Positions 44,299 to 53,820 are shown, counted from the first letter of the stretch. The stretch: 64,000 nucleotides of DNA from Nitratireductor sp. (GCA_020637805.1 JACKJU010000007.1:199850-263849); one strand, 5' to 3'. A program made the numbers and translations. Notes: a model not told the origin generated them from the letters alone.

Positions 44299-45972
44299 AT
44301 GGCAATCACACTCGTCTCGGAAGCAACCACCGGCAACAGCGGCAACAACCCCAGCTACACCTACAGCCCTGGCGGACGGGCTGTCTCGGCCGACGGACGC
44401 TATGTGGTCTACTACAGCTATGCCTCCGACCTGGTGGCCAGCGATCCCAATGGCAATACTCAGGACATTTTCCTCTATGACAGGGTGAATGACACCACCA
44501 CGCTGGTCTCAAAGGACACGTTGGGCGGCGGCGCGGACGACAACAGCTACTATCCCTCGATCTCCGGCGATGGCAGCACGATATTCTTTCAAAGCTATGC
44601 CACTGATCTGGTCTCAAACGACAGCGATGGCACCCTAGACGTCTTCCTCGCCGCCAACCCGATGTTCGATGGCCCGACCACCGGCATCGACACGCTGGCT
44701 GGCGATGCCAATGACAATACGGTGACCTTTGTTGCATCGACGCTAACCAGCAACGATCTCTATGACGGTTTGGGCGGCACCGACACGGTTTTCCTGGCCG
44801 GGGGCGGTGTCTTCGGCTTCACCAACACGACGTTCACTTCGGTAGAGAGCATCCAGACCGATGGCTCGAACACGGTCTTCGATTTCTCCGGCTTCGGCTC
44901 CTCCGAGGCAGACCGCGAGGGCATTGCAGGGCTGATCTCGTCGGCAGCGGGTACTGCTGATACCGTGCGCATGGGGGAATGGGCGCATGACCTTACGACG
45001 CTCGGCTCCCTCTTCGATGCCGGGATCGAGACAGTGGAATGGTCCCGTCCCAACGGCTTCGATTACTATGCCGTCCGCAATGGCTCGGGTCAGACGGTCG
45101 TCAGCAATACCGATGGCAACGGAATTCGCGTCTATGACACCATCGACCAGACCTTCGATCCAAACGGCATTCTCCGCGAGAGCGTGACGACCTATGATGA
45201 CGGTCGTATCGCCACCACCACCTACAATGCCGGCGGCGGCATGACTGATTTGACAATCACCGATCCGCTCAATGCCGTGAACTACCAGAGCCTGCAGAAT
45301 GTCTATTCCGGCGGTCTGCTGCAGTCCTCGTCGCTCACCTTCGACAATGGCAACACCTCCGTGAAGTCCTACACCTCCGGCGTACTGACCCAGACGGTCG
45401 AGACCGATGTTGCCGATGATTTCACCTGGGACGTCAAGACCACCACCTACAACACGTCGGGCGTCAAGACGGGCTACGTTGTCGATTACGATGCAGGCGA
45501 GGCCCGTTCGCAGATGAGTTTCGCCTATACTGGCGGCATTCTCACCAACAGGACGATCACCAATTCGGATGGTTCTGCCAGCGAGGCTTCCTACAACACC
45601 TCGGGCGAGATGCAGTATGTCCGCAACACCGCATCGGACGGCACCATGTTCGTTCTCGGCGGCACCGGCGACAACACGCTGACCGGTGGAGCACTCGACG
45701 ACCTGTTCAAGGGTGGAACCGGCAACGACATCTTCTTCTTCAACGGCGCAATTGGAAATGACACCATTCTCGATTTCACCGATGGCGAGGACCGGCTCGA
45801 TCTTTCCGCCTATGGCTACACCACGCTTGCCGACCTCCAGAACGCCAGTGCGATCTCGGAGGTCAACGGCAACACGGTCATCGACCTCGGTGCAGATGGC
45901 TCCGTCACCCTCAACGGCTTCGCACTGACGGACTTCGGCGACGCGGATCTGTTCGGGTTGCCGGTAGTCTAG
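44299..45972 (+). CDS. Secreted PD40-propeller/RTX protein, short paralog
   Basis: Function unknown. The 557-residue product has no signal peptide, as expected for type I secretion. Residues ~25-150 contain two PD40/TolB-like units (VSADGRYVVYYSYASDLVAS and ISGDGSTIFFQSYATDLVSN), each with the D-x-N/D-G-x-x-x-D loop. The middle region has Thr/Tyr/Asp-rich YD-type repeats (YDDGRIATTTYNAGGG). Near the C-terminus are RTX nonapeptides (GGTGDNTLTGGALDDLFKGG, then TGNDIFFF) and the terminal segment NDTILDFTDGEDRLDLSAYG, ending DADLFGLPVV, typical of RTX substrates. The paralog at 47226 has the same plan with seven units. No ABC/MFP secretion genes are in the window. A bidirectional terminator follows. 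Confidence 0.85.
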   Translation: MAITLVSEATTGNSGNNPSYTYSPGGRAVSADGRYVVYYSYASDLVASDPNGNTQDIFLYDRVNDTTTLVSKDTLGGGADDNSYYPSISGDGSTIFFQSYATDLVSNDSDGTLDVFLAANPMFDGPTTGIDTLAGDANDNTVTFVASTLTSNDLYDGLGGTDTVFLAGGGVFGFTNTTFTSVESIQTDGSNTVFDFSGFGSSEADREGIAGLISSAAGTADTVRMGEWAHDLTTLGSLFDAGIETVEWSRPNGFDYYAVRNGSGQTVVSNTDGNGIRVYDTIDQTFDPNGILRESVTTYDDGRIATTTYNAGGGMTDLTITDPLNAVNYQSLQNVYSGGLLQSSSLTFDNGNTSVKSYTSGVLTQTVETDVADDFTWDVKTTTYNTSGVKTGYVVDYDAGEARSQMSFAYTGGILTNRTITNSDGSASEASYNTSGEMQYVRNTASDGTMFVLGGTGDNTLTGGALDDLFKGGTGNDIFFFNGAIGNDTILDFTDGEDRLDLSAYGYTTLADLQNASAISEVNGNTVIDLGADGSVTLNGFALTDFGDADLFGLPVV

Positions 45973-45990
45973 ACCGGGCACCGCAACGGT

Positions 45991-46024
45991 AAAAGGGCCG
46001 GGTGGGAAACCACTCGGCCCTTTT
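45991..46024. terminator. Bidirectional terminator between the propeller/RTX gene and the barrel gene
   Basis: AAAAGGGCCGG with GTGG pairs with CCAC and TCGGCCCTTTT around a GAAA loop; about 15 bp with one G-T pair. T runs on both strands serve the two convergent genes. Confidence 0.9.
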
Positions 46025-46051
46025 GCGATATTGCCTTCACGCTGGCGGCGA

Positions 46052-46924
46052 TCAGTCGAACTGGTAGCGAAGTCCGGCGCGCCAGGTGTGGATCTTGATG
46101 TCGCCATGATGGCCCTGGACGCCCATGTCACCCGAACCCTTGGCAAAGCCGAACATGTCGCCATCGCTGATATGGGTAAAGGAGTAGCCGGCATCGAGCT
46201 TCAGATTGCTGGTCAGCGAATAGGAAGTACCGGCGTGCAATGCATAGGCGAACCGCCATCCTGCCTCGCCGCCATGGATGCCGTCGAAATCGTTGTCATA
46301 GCTCAGTCCGCCATTGTCGAGGCAGTCACCCACTTCGGTACAATGCGTGTTGTTCTTCATGTCTTCCCAATGGACATAGGCGCCACCCACACCGGCACCC
46401 ACATAGGGCGTGAAGCCCATGTATGAGCCAAGGTCCAGGTAGCCGTTGGCCATCAGAGTCGCCGCGCGGAAACCACCCCTGTCGCTGGTCACGCATGTAT
46501 CGCCGTCACCATTGTCGTCGCTGATGTAGTCGCACGGGAACGGATCTAGCGTGGAGGCCGAATTGCCCGAGAGCGATGCGGACGTGTGGTAGTTGGCCGT
46601 CGCATCGACGCGGAAGTAGTCATTGATCTGGTAGCCGATACCGCCGCCAAGCATCCACGAGCTTCCCAGTTCGTGGTAGGTGAACTTGGTATGGGTCGGC
46701 GTATAGGTCGCGGAGGTATGTGCATCCTCGAGGATCGTGACGCTTGCAAGGTCCATGTGGGAATAACCCACATCGCCGCGCAGGTACCAGCCACCGGAAG
46801 CATGCACGACCGGCGGTTCAGGCGGAATGTATTCCGGCGGGATATCCAGATCGGCGGAAGACGCAAAGCCAGCGGACGAGAGCACAAGGCTTGCAGAAAG
46901 GAATACCGGCTTGAACCAATTCAT
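46052..46924 (-). CDS. Outer-membrane beta-barrel protein (OmpA/Opa-like)
   Basis: The 290-residue product has a signal peptide (FLSASLVLSSAGFASSADL), a Pro-rich spacer (IPPEYIPPEPP) and alternating hydrophobic strands of an eight-stranded barrel (GWYLRGDVGYSHMDLAS, MGFTPYVGAGVGGAYVHWED), ending in the terminal strand WRAGLRYQFD with a near-C-terminal Phe. Four Cys occur in predicted outer loops (CDYISDDNGDGDTC and CTEVGDC), unusual for a barrel and possibly two disulfides; one loop also has a D-x-N-G-D-G-D calcium-like pattern. Lies between the two propeller/RTX paralogs on the opposite strand. Confidence 0.88.
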   Translation of the reverse strand: MNWFKPVFLSASLVLSSAGFASSADLDIPPEYIPPEPPVVHASGGWYLRGDVGYSHMDLASVTILEDAHTSATYTPTHTKFTYHELGSSWMLGGGIGYQINDYFRVDATANYHTSASLSGNSASTLDPFPCDYISDDNGDGDTCVTSDRGGFRAATLMANGYLDLGSYMGFTPYVGAGVGGAYVHWEDMKNNTHCTEVGDCLDNGGLSYDNDFDGIHGGEAGWRFAYALHAGTSYSLTSNLKLDAGYSFTHISDGDMFGFAKGSGDMGVQGHHGDIKIHTWRAGLRYQFD

Positions 46925-47225
46925 GGGTTTACTCCTTCGCGGGGCAAAAGCGGTTTGATGTTCATTTTCCAGTCATTGTGCCGCAAAAGGGTTAACCGGC
47001 TGTAAACCGTGTTTTTTAACCGTAACAACGTCTCAGCCGGGCTTCGACGTCATCCCCACGCTGAGGAAAGCGGCGCAAATTAACCATGAATTCAGATACT
47101 TCGTGCCGGCGTTGACTCGCGACGGTCGATTTCTGCAGATAGCCAGTGCGGTAAACAGACTCTTAACAGGGAGGCCGGACGGGGTGGCTTGCCAGTTCCG
47201 CAGTGAATGAAGGGTAGCATTCGCA
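46925..47225. other. Divergent intergenic stretch between the barrel gene and the long propeller/RTX paralog
   Basis: 301 bases with promoters expected in both directions. A CtrA-like half-site TTAACCAT is at 47080-47087, and the AT-richer stretch TGTAAACCGTGTTTTTTAAC lies at about 47002-47021. No gene seen. Confidence 0.6.
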
Positions 47226-49708
47226 ATGGCAATCCAGCTCGTATCCGGCGCCGTCAGCGGCGGTACCGGCAATAGCGGCAGCTACGTGTTCAGTACCGGC
47301 GGCAATTCCGTCTCTGCGGATGGCCGCTATGCCGTGATCCACAGCGATGCAACCAATCTCGTGGCAAGCGACCCGAACGGCTCGGCTCGCGACGTGTTCC
47401 TCGTCGACCTTCAGACCGGTCTTGTTCAGCTCGTATCGAGCGGCGGCAACAATGCCAGTTTCAATGCTGCAATCTCGCCCGATGGCCGCTATGTCGTCTA
47501 CGAGAGTTCCGCGAGCAATCTGTCGGGTGCAGACACGAACGGCTCGGTGAAGGACATCTTGCTGTTCGACCGCATTACCGGCATCACGAAAATTTTGTGT
47601 CCGGCGCCAATGGCCCGAGCCAGAATGCGGCCATTTCAGCAGACGGGCGCCTTGTTACCTTTGAAAGCACGGCCAGCAATCTTGTCGCTGGTGACGTGAA
47701 TGGCAGGGCGGATATCTTCGTGCATGATGTCGCCGCCGGTACCACCCGGTTGATCACGGGCATTGGCAACATGGACAGCCTCGACCCGGTGATTTCGGCA
47801 GATGGTCGCTATGTCGCCTTCCAGAGTGGCGCCAGCAACCTTGCCGCGGGCGACACCAATGGTACGGGCTCCGACGTGTTCCTGCACGATCTGGCAACCG
47901 GCACGACGATACTGGTTTCCGCAGGCGGAAACCTGAACAGCTACAGCCCGTCCATTTCGGCAGACGGCAGGTACGTCTCCTATTACAGCTTTGCCAGCAA
48001 TCTGGTGGCAAGTGACAGCAATGGCACGACTGCCGATATCTTCGTTTATGATCGTGTCACGGGAACCACCGAAATCATCAGCAACGGCGGCAACGGCGGC
48101 AGCCTCAATCCGTCGATCTCGCTCGACGGACGTTTCGTCACGTTTGAAAGTTCGGCAACCAATCTGGATGCGGGCGACACCAACGGAAGTGCACGGGACC
48201 TGTTCGTTCACGACCGCCAGGACGGTGTGACCAGACTGCTGACCGGTGGTGCCAACGGGGCGAGCGGCAATTCGTCGATTGCCGGTGATGGCAGCGTTGC
48301 CATCTTCCAGAACCCGGGCAGCAATGTCTATCCAGGCACCGACACCAACAACCGGAGCGATGTTTTCGCTGCGCTGAATTCGCTTTTCAATGGGCCGACA
48401 GATCAGCCGGACACGCTGATCGGCGATGCCGCGTCCAACATCTTCACCTTTGTCGCAACGACCTTGACCGCGGGAGACCTCTATGACGGGCAGGGTGGTG
48501 CGGACGAAGCCCTGTTTGCGGGCGGCGGTTTGTTCGATTTCTCGGATACTGCATTTGCCTCTGTCGAAGTCTTCAGGACGGATGGCTCGAATTCGGTTTT
48601 CGATTTTGCGGGCTATGGCGCAACGGAAGGCGAGCGGCGCGATCTGGCGCGGCTCATATCCGATGCTGCCGGTACTGCCGACCTGGTGAAGATGGGCAAC
48701 TGGCATCAGGATTTTGCCACGCTTGGTTCACTCTTCGATGCCGGGATCGAGACCGTGGAGTGGTCGCGCGCCACCGGTTTCACCTTCCAGGCAGCTCGCA
48801 ATGCATCCGGCCAGACCGTCATCACCAACAATGACAGTGGCGGGTTGCGGGTTTATGCCAGCATCGTACAGACATGGGATGCCGGTGCTGGAGCAGGAAA
48901 CGAAATCCTGCGCGAGAGCGTCACGACCTACGACGATGGCCGGATCGCCACCACCACCTACAATGCTGGTGGCGGTTTGACGGGCATTGTCATCACCGAT
49001 CCTCTAAACGCGGTGAACTACCAGAGCCTGGAGAATGTCTATTCCGGCGGACTGCTTCAGTCCTCGTCGCTGACCTTCGACAATGGCAACACCTCGGTGA
49101 AGTCCTACACCTCCGGCGTACTGACCCAGACGGTCGAGAGCGATGTTGCCGATGATTTCACCTGGGACGTCAAGACCACCACCTACAACACCTCCGGCGT
49201 CAAGACCGGCTACGTTGTCGATTATGATACAGGCGAGGCCCGCTCCCAGATGAGCTTCGCCTATACCGGCGGCATCCTGACCAACCGCACCATCACCAAT
49301 TCGGATGGCTCGGCAAGCGAGGCTTCCTACAACACGTCTGGCGAGATGCAGTATGTCCGCAACACCGCATCGGACGGCACCATGTTCATCCTTGGCGGCA
49401 CCGGTGACAACACGCTGACCGGCGGCGCGCTTGACGATCTGTTCAAGGGTGGAGCCGGCAACGACATCTTCGAGTTCTCGGGCACAGTCGGCAACGACAC
49501 GATCCTCGACTTCACCGATGGCCAGGATCGGCTTGATCTCTCGGCCTATGGCTACACCACGCTGGCCGATCTCCAGAACGCCAACGCGATCTCCGAGGTC
49601 AACGGCAACACGGTGATCGACCTCGGCGCAGACGGCTCCGTCACGCTCAACAGCTTGACACTGACCGACTTCGGCGACGCGGATCTGTTCGGGTTGCCGG
49701 TAGTCTAG
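47226..49708 (+). pseudogene. Secreted PD40-propeller/RTX protein, long paralog, with a one-base frameshift
   Basis: Two frames together encode one ~827-residue protein. The first frame runs from 47226 (MAIQLVSGAVSGGTGNSGSY) and loses the pattern after GITKIL; the second frame takes over with VSGANGPSQNAAISADGR at 47597. One added base inside TTTTGTGTCC (about 47593-47602), e.g. TTGGTG for TTGTG, restores ITKILVSGANG, matching the LVS seen at this point in other units. Read through, there are seven PD40-type units of ~54 residues (each S-x-D-G-R ... SNL ... D-x-N-G ... D), enough for a complete seven-blade propeller, then the same YD/RTX/C-terminal module as the short paralog. Either a real loss of function or a sequencing error. 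Confidence 0.85.
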
Positions 49709-50127
49709 CCCGTTGGCGTTCACGTTCCAGGCGGATCTTCCGCAAATGGGCCTGTCCCGCGAACAGGGTAGGTGACTTTTTTCCAGCGTGCCGCTGAAAT
49801 TTCAGCCCATGATACCTATTTGATTGTCGAGAGGGGTGCCGCAATCTGTCCTGGGGCAGTTGGCACGCCCCATTGATGACGGGATGGCTGGCTACAAATC
49901 AACCCTTGAAACCTGAAAGATTCATGGCAGGATTGCATTGCCAGTAGGTAGCGTCGAGGCTTGGGGTCATGTCCCGCTCAGCCGCGTTGCTGCCGGGGAT
50001 ACGGACTTCCGCCCACTAGGTTGCTGCTGAAGTGGTGCATGTCAGGCCCGCGCAAGGATTTGCGGTTCTGCTGAATATGGAAATGAATTTGGTTGTGCAT
50101 GAAATGACGGAGTTGCCTCCAATAACG
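49709..50127. other. Intergenic stretch before clpS
   Basis: 419 bases. A CCTGT/ACAGG hairpin (49751-49767) with TTTTTT at 49777-49782 may end the long propeller/RTX transcript; GCTGAAATTTCAGC at 49793-49806 is a 14-bp palindrome. The rest shows nothing recognisable, although the clpS reading frame is open back to about 50032. Confidence 0.6.
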
Positions 50128-50454
50128 ATGGCCGACAAGAAGGACGGCAAGGGTACGGGAAACTCTACCGGGGTGGTCACCAAGACCAAGCCGAAAACGA
50201 AAAAACCGGACCTTTACAGGGTGCTGATCCTGAACGACGATTTCACGCCCATGGAGTTCGTCGTGCACATTCTCGAACGTTTCTTCCGCAAGTCGCGCGA
50301 AGAGGCGACACGCATCATGCTGCATGTCCACAACCACGGCGTTGGTGAGTGCGGCATATACACATACGAGGTGGCTGAGACCAAGGTTACACAGGTCATG
50401 GACGCCGCGCGGCAAAACCAGCATCCATTGCAGTGCGTAATGGAGAAGAAGTGA
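50128..50454 (+). CDS. clpS: ATP-dependent Clp protease adapter ClpS
   Basis: ClpS delivers N-degron substrates to ClpA. The conserved core is PDLYRVLILNDDFTPMEFVV with the N-degron pocket residues and HNHGVGECGIYTYEVAETK, ending HPLQCVMEKK. I chose the ATG at 50128 (MADKKDGKGTGNSTG, 108 residues), since the family has a short disordered N-terminus; ATGs at 50104 and 50077 and a GTG at 50032 are in frame and no ribosome binding site decides between them. clpA follows after 46 bases, the usual operon. Confidence 0.93.
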   Translation: MADKKDGKGTGNSTGVVTKTKPKTKKPDLYRVLILNDDFTPMEFVVHILERFFRKSREEATRIMLHVHNHGVGECGIYTYEVAETKVTQVMDAARQNQHPLQCVMEKK

Positions 50455-50500
50455 CCGGCAGGGGAACGGCCGGCCAAGTTGAAGAGAGACGGAGAGCAAA

Positions 50501-52939
50501 TTGCCATCCTTTACTGAAAGCCTGGAAAAAGTACTCCACGATGCGCTGACCTACGCCAATGAGCGCAGCCACGAATACGCAACGCTGGAACACCTTCTCC
50601 TGGCGCTGACCGATGATACCGATGCAGCCGCAGTGATGCGCGCCTGCAACGTCAACATCGACAAGTTGCGTTCCACGCTTACCGAGTACATCGACACTGA
50701 ATTGTCGAACCTCATCACCGATTTCGACGAGGAGGCCAAGCCGACCGCCGGTTTCCACCGCGTGATCCAGCGCGCCGTGATACACGTCCAGTCGTCTGGC
50801 CGCGAACAGGTTACGGGCGCCAACGTGCTTGTTGCAATCTTCGCCGAGCGAGAAAGCCATGCTGCCTACTTCCTGCAGGAGCAGGACATGACGCGCTACG
50901 ACGCGGTCAACTACATCTCGCACGGCATTGCCAAGCGCCCAGGTTCCTCCGAGCCGCGCCAGGTGCGCGGGACCGAGGAAGAGCAGGGCGCCGTGGGCGA
51001 GGAAGAGGCAAAGCACTCCGGCGATGCGCTGGACGCCTATTGCGTCAACCTCAACGACAAGGCGCGTGCTGGAAAGGTCGATCCGCTGATCGGCCGCGTG
51101 GCCGAGGTCAACAGGACCATTCAGGTCCTGTGCCGCCGCTCGAAAAACAACCCGCTTTACGTGGGCGATCCAGGCGTTGGCAAGACGGCCATTGCCGAGG
51201 GCCTTGCCAAGCGCATCGTCGAAGGCGATGTGCCGGACGTGCTCAAGGATTGCACCATCTTCTCGCTCGACATGGGCACGCTGCTCGCCGGCACCCGCTA
51301 TCGCGGCGACTTCGAAGAACGCCTCAAGCAGGTGATCAAGGAGGTCGAGGAGACCGAGGGCGCGATCATGTTCATCGACGAGATCCACACCGTCATCGGT
51401 GCGGGTGCCACGTCGGGCGGCGCGATGGATGCGTCCAATCTTCTCAAGCCTGCGCTTTCCTCGGGTGCGATCCGCTGCATCGGGTCAACCACCTACAAGG
51501 AATACCGCCAGTTCTTCGAGAAGGACCGGGCACTTGTCCGTCGCTTCCAGAAGATCGACGTCAACGAGCCGACGATTGCGGACTCCATCGATATCATGAA
51601 GGGCCTGAAGCCCTATTTCGAGGAGTTCCACAACATCAAGTACACCAACGACGCCATCAAGGCGGCTGTGGAGCTTTCTGCGCGTTACATCAATGACCGC
51701 AAGCTGCCCGACAAGGCAATCGACGTGGTCGACGAGACAGGAGCTTCCCAGAAGCTTCTGCCCGAGAAAAAGCGCAAGAAAACGATCGGCATCAAGGAGA
51801 TCGAGGAAACCATCGCGACGATGGCACGCATTCCGCCGAAATCGGTTTCCAAGGATGATGCCGTCGTGCTCGCCAATCTGGAATCGCAGCTCAAACGGGT
51901 CGTGTTTGGCCAGGATCAGGCGATCGAGGCACTTTCCGCCTCCATCAAGCTTGCACGTGCCGGCCTGCGTGAACCGGAAAAGCCGATTGGCGCCTACCTG
52001 TTCTCCGGCCCCACCGGCGTCGGCAAGACCGAGGTCGCCAAACAGCTTGCATCCTCGCTTGGTGTGGAACTGCTGCGCTTCGACATGTCGGAATACATGG
52101 AGCGTCACACGGTCTCGCGCCTGATCGGCGCGCCTCCCGGCTATGTCGGTTTCGACCAGGGCGGTCTTCTGACCGATGGCGTCGACCAGCATCCGCATTG
52201 CGTGCTGCTGCTTGACGAAATCGAGAAAGCACATCCCGACCTGTTCAACATCCTGCTTCAGGTGATGGACAACGGGTCGCTGACCGATCACAACGGCAAG
52301 AAGATCGACTTCCGCAACACGATCATCATCATGACGACCAATGCGGGCGCTTCCGAAATGCAGAAGAATGCCATCGGCTTCGGTTCGCAGGCGCGCTCCG
52401 GCGACGATGTCGAGGCGATCAACCGGATGTTCACGCCGGAATTCCGCAACCGGCTGGATGCGATCATTCCGTTCGGTCCGCTGCCCACGCCGGTCATTCA
52501 CAAGGTGGTCGAGAAGTTCATCATGCAGCTCGAAGCCCAACTGGCCGAGCGTGGCGTGACCTTCGAACTCACCAAGGAAGCGACCGCCTGGCTTGCCATC
52601 AAGGGCTATGACGAACGCATGGGCGCGCGTCCGCTCGGACGGGTGATACAGGAGCACATCAAGAAGCCTCTGGCTGAGGAAGTGCTGTTCGGCAAGCTTC
52701 AGAAGGGTGGAACGGTCAAGGTCTCCCTCGTCAAGGACAAGGAAGGCAAGGAAAAGATCGAACTCGAGGCAATCGAGGATGGTCCGATCACGCCGAAGAG
52801 TTCCGTCAAGAAGCAGCCTGCCAAGAAAAAGCCTGCGCCGCGCACCAAGGCGGCGTCGAAGAGCGGCTCGCACAAATCCGGCGGTTCCGGCAAGAGCGGC
52901 GGGCAGGGGTCCGTTCCGAAGGTGCCCCTGAAGACGTGA
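50501..52939 (+). CDS. clpA: ATP-dependent Clp protease ATP-binding subunit ClpA
   Basis: ClpA unfolds proteins and feeds them to ClpP. The start is a TTG (TTGCCATCC) directly after GGAGAG. The 812-residue product has the double Clp N-domain (1-145), AAA+ module D1 with Walker A GDPGVGKT (222-229) and IMFIDEIHT, module D2 with Walker A GPTGVGKT (503-510), LLLDEIEKAHPD and the sensor-2 GARPLGRVI. The last ~50 residues are a Lys/Ser/Gly-rich tail (KKQPAKKKPAPRTKAASKSG) beyond the usual end, of unknown role. The IGL-type ClpP loop should lie in D2. Confidence 0.97.
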   Translation: MPSFTESLEKVLHDALTYANERSHEYATLEHLLLALTDDTDAAAVMRACNVNIDKLRSTLTEYIDTELSNLITDFDEEAKPTAGFHRVIQRAVIHVQSSGREQVTGANVLVAIFAERESHAAYFLQEQDMTRYDAVNYISHGIAKRPGSSEPRQVRGTEEEQGAVGEEEAKHSGDALDAYCVNLNDKARAGKVDPLIGRVAEVNRTIQVLCRRSKNNPLYVGDPGVGKTAIAEGLAKRIVEGDVPDVLKDCTIFSLDMGTLLAGTRYRGDFEERLKQVIKEVEETEGAIMFIDEIHTVIGAGATSGGAMDASNLLKPALSSGAIRCIGSTTYKEYRQFFEKDRALVRRFQKIDVNEPTIADSIDIMKGLKPYFEEFHNIKYTNDAIKAAVELSARYINDRKLPDKAIDVVDETGASQKLLPEKKRKKTIGIKEIEETIATMARIPPKSVSKDDAVVLANLESQLKRVVFGQDQAIEALSASIKLARAGLREPEKPIGAYLFSGPTGVGKTEVAKQLASSLGVELLRFDMSEYMERHTVSRLIGAPPGYVGFDQGGLLTDGVDQHPHCVLLLDEIEKAHPDLFNILLQVMDNGSLTDHNGKKIDFRNTIIIMTTNAGASEMQKNAIGFGSQARSGDDVEAINRMFTPEFRNRLDAIIPFGPLPTPVIHKVVEKFIMQLEAQLAERGVTFELTKEATAWLAIKGYDERMGARPLGRVIQEHIKKPLAEEVLFGKLQKGGTVKVSLVKDKEGKEKIELEAIEDGPITPKSSVKKQPAKKKPAPRTKAASKSGSHKSGGSGKSGGQGSVPKVPLKT

Positions 52940-53319
52940 CCTTTTCTCGAAGGTTGCCGCCGCTTGCATGGACAATTCCTGCAGGCGACAGGCAGATCAA
53001 AGTTGAAATGGGAAGGTCGGGAAACCGGCCTTCTTCGCATTTGCATCCGGTAGTTCGGCAGCTTCGCCGGGAAACTTGATCGCGCACATCAATTCCGCGT
53101 GCGAAAGGCGTCGAAATTAACCATGTTATTGAAGAGCAGTGTACTGCGACCCAAAAACGAATCGCATTTCACTAACAAGTTTGCTTAACATGACGTAAAC
53201 CTGCCGGATTTGGACGGAAGGTTGGCTTTATGGGGACTCGCTTCTCCTGTGGGAGAAAATGGTTTCTCCCTGATTCAAACAGGCATCTGCGGGCGGGCGG
53301 CCCGCACTAGGAGGCACTA
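52940..53319. other. Intergenic stretch between clpA and the small acidic protein
   Basis: 380 bases. It contains the clpA terminator and a CtrA-like half-site TTAACCAT (53117-53124). About 40 bases before the next gene are GC-rich (CGGGCGGGCGGCCCG). No gene was recognised. Confidence 0.6.
53012..53033 (+). terminator. Probable terminator after clpA
   Basis: GAAGGTCGG (53012-53020) pairs with CCGGCCTTC (53025-53033), with one G-T pair and a GAAA loop. The T run is short (TTC), so efficiency is uncertain. Confidence 0.55.
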
Positions 53320-53763
53320 ATGGAACAACTCGAACAACTGCGCGCCATGCGCGACGCAGCAAGCACGCGGGTTGAGGAAGCCAAGGCGGCAATAGACAAT
53401 GGACCCGACGCGAAGCTCGCGGCTTCGCTGACGACCTTGATTGCCGATCTGGAACAGCAGTTCGGGTTTGCCCCGGCCTCTGCGCCGGCAGAAGAAAGCA
53501 ACGCGCCTGTATTCGAGGCAGACTTTGCGCAAACGATCGTCGAGGATCAGGAGGAGGAAACCACCTCCGAACCTGCATATTCCGCGCCGGACATTCCCGA
53601 CTTTGCGGCCGAGACCGAGGTTACCGGCGCTGCCGTGACACTCGACATGGCGGAAGCTGGCGCCGACGACTCGGTGGAATCCGCACTTGAGGAAGCCCTG
53701 GAGGGATTGAGCCTGGACAGGGCAATCTCCGACCAGCAGGGTGCAGGAACCTCCGGCCTCTGA
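53320..53763 (+). CDS. Small acidic hypothetical protein
   Basis: Product not recognised. The 147-residue protein starts MEQLEQLRAMRDAASTRVEE after CACTAGGAGGCACTA (good ribosome binding site). Residues 1-45 are a predicted helix pair, perhaps a coiled coil; residues 60-140 are acidic and Pro/Ala/Glu-rich, probably disordered. No signal peptide and no Cys. An intrinsic terminator follows, so it is a stand-alone gene. Confidence 0.72.
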   Translation: MEQLEQLRAMRDAASTRVEEAKAAIDNGPDAKLAASLTTLIADLEQQFGFAPASAPAEESNAPVFEADFAQTIVEDQEEETTSEPAYSAPDIPDFAAETEVTGAAVTLDMAEAGADDSVESALEEALEGLSLDRAISDQQGAGTSGL

Positions 53764-53820
53764 ATTGTGGACCGGTGATCAGGCGGATGCCCGGTCACCA
53801 TGTGTTACGCAATCAAGTAG

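Noticed and set aside
43869..44348. Minus-strand frames upstream of the first propeller/RTX gene
   Set aside because: Two overlapping frames with no recognisable content and no ribosome binding site; treated as non-coding.
47300..48400. Tandem repeats resembling a CRISPR or satellite array
   Set aside because: The repeats are ~54-codon protein units with much third-position variation, not direct DNA repeats with spacers.
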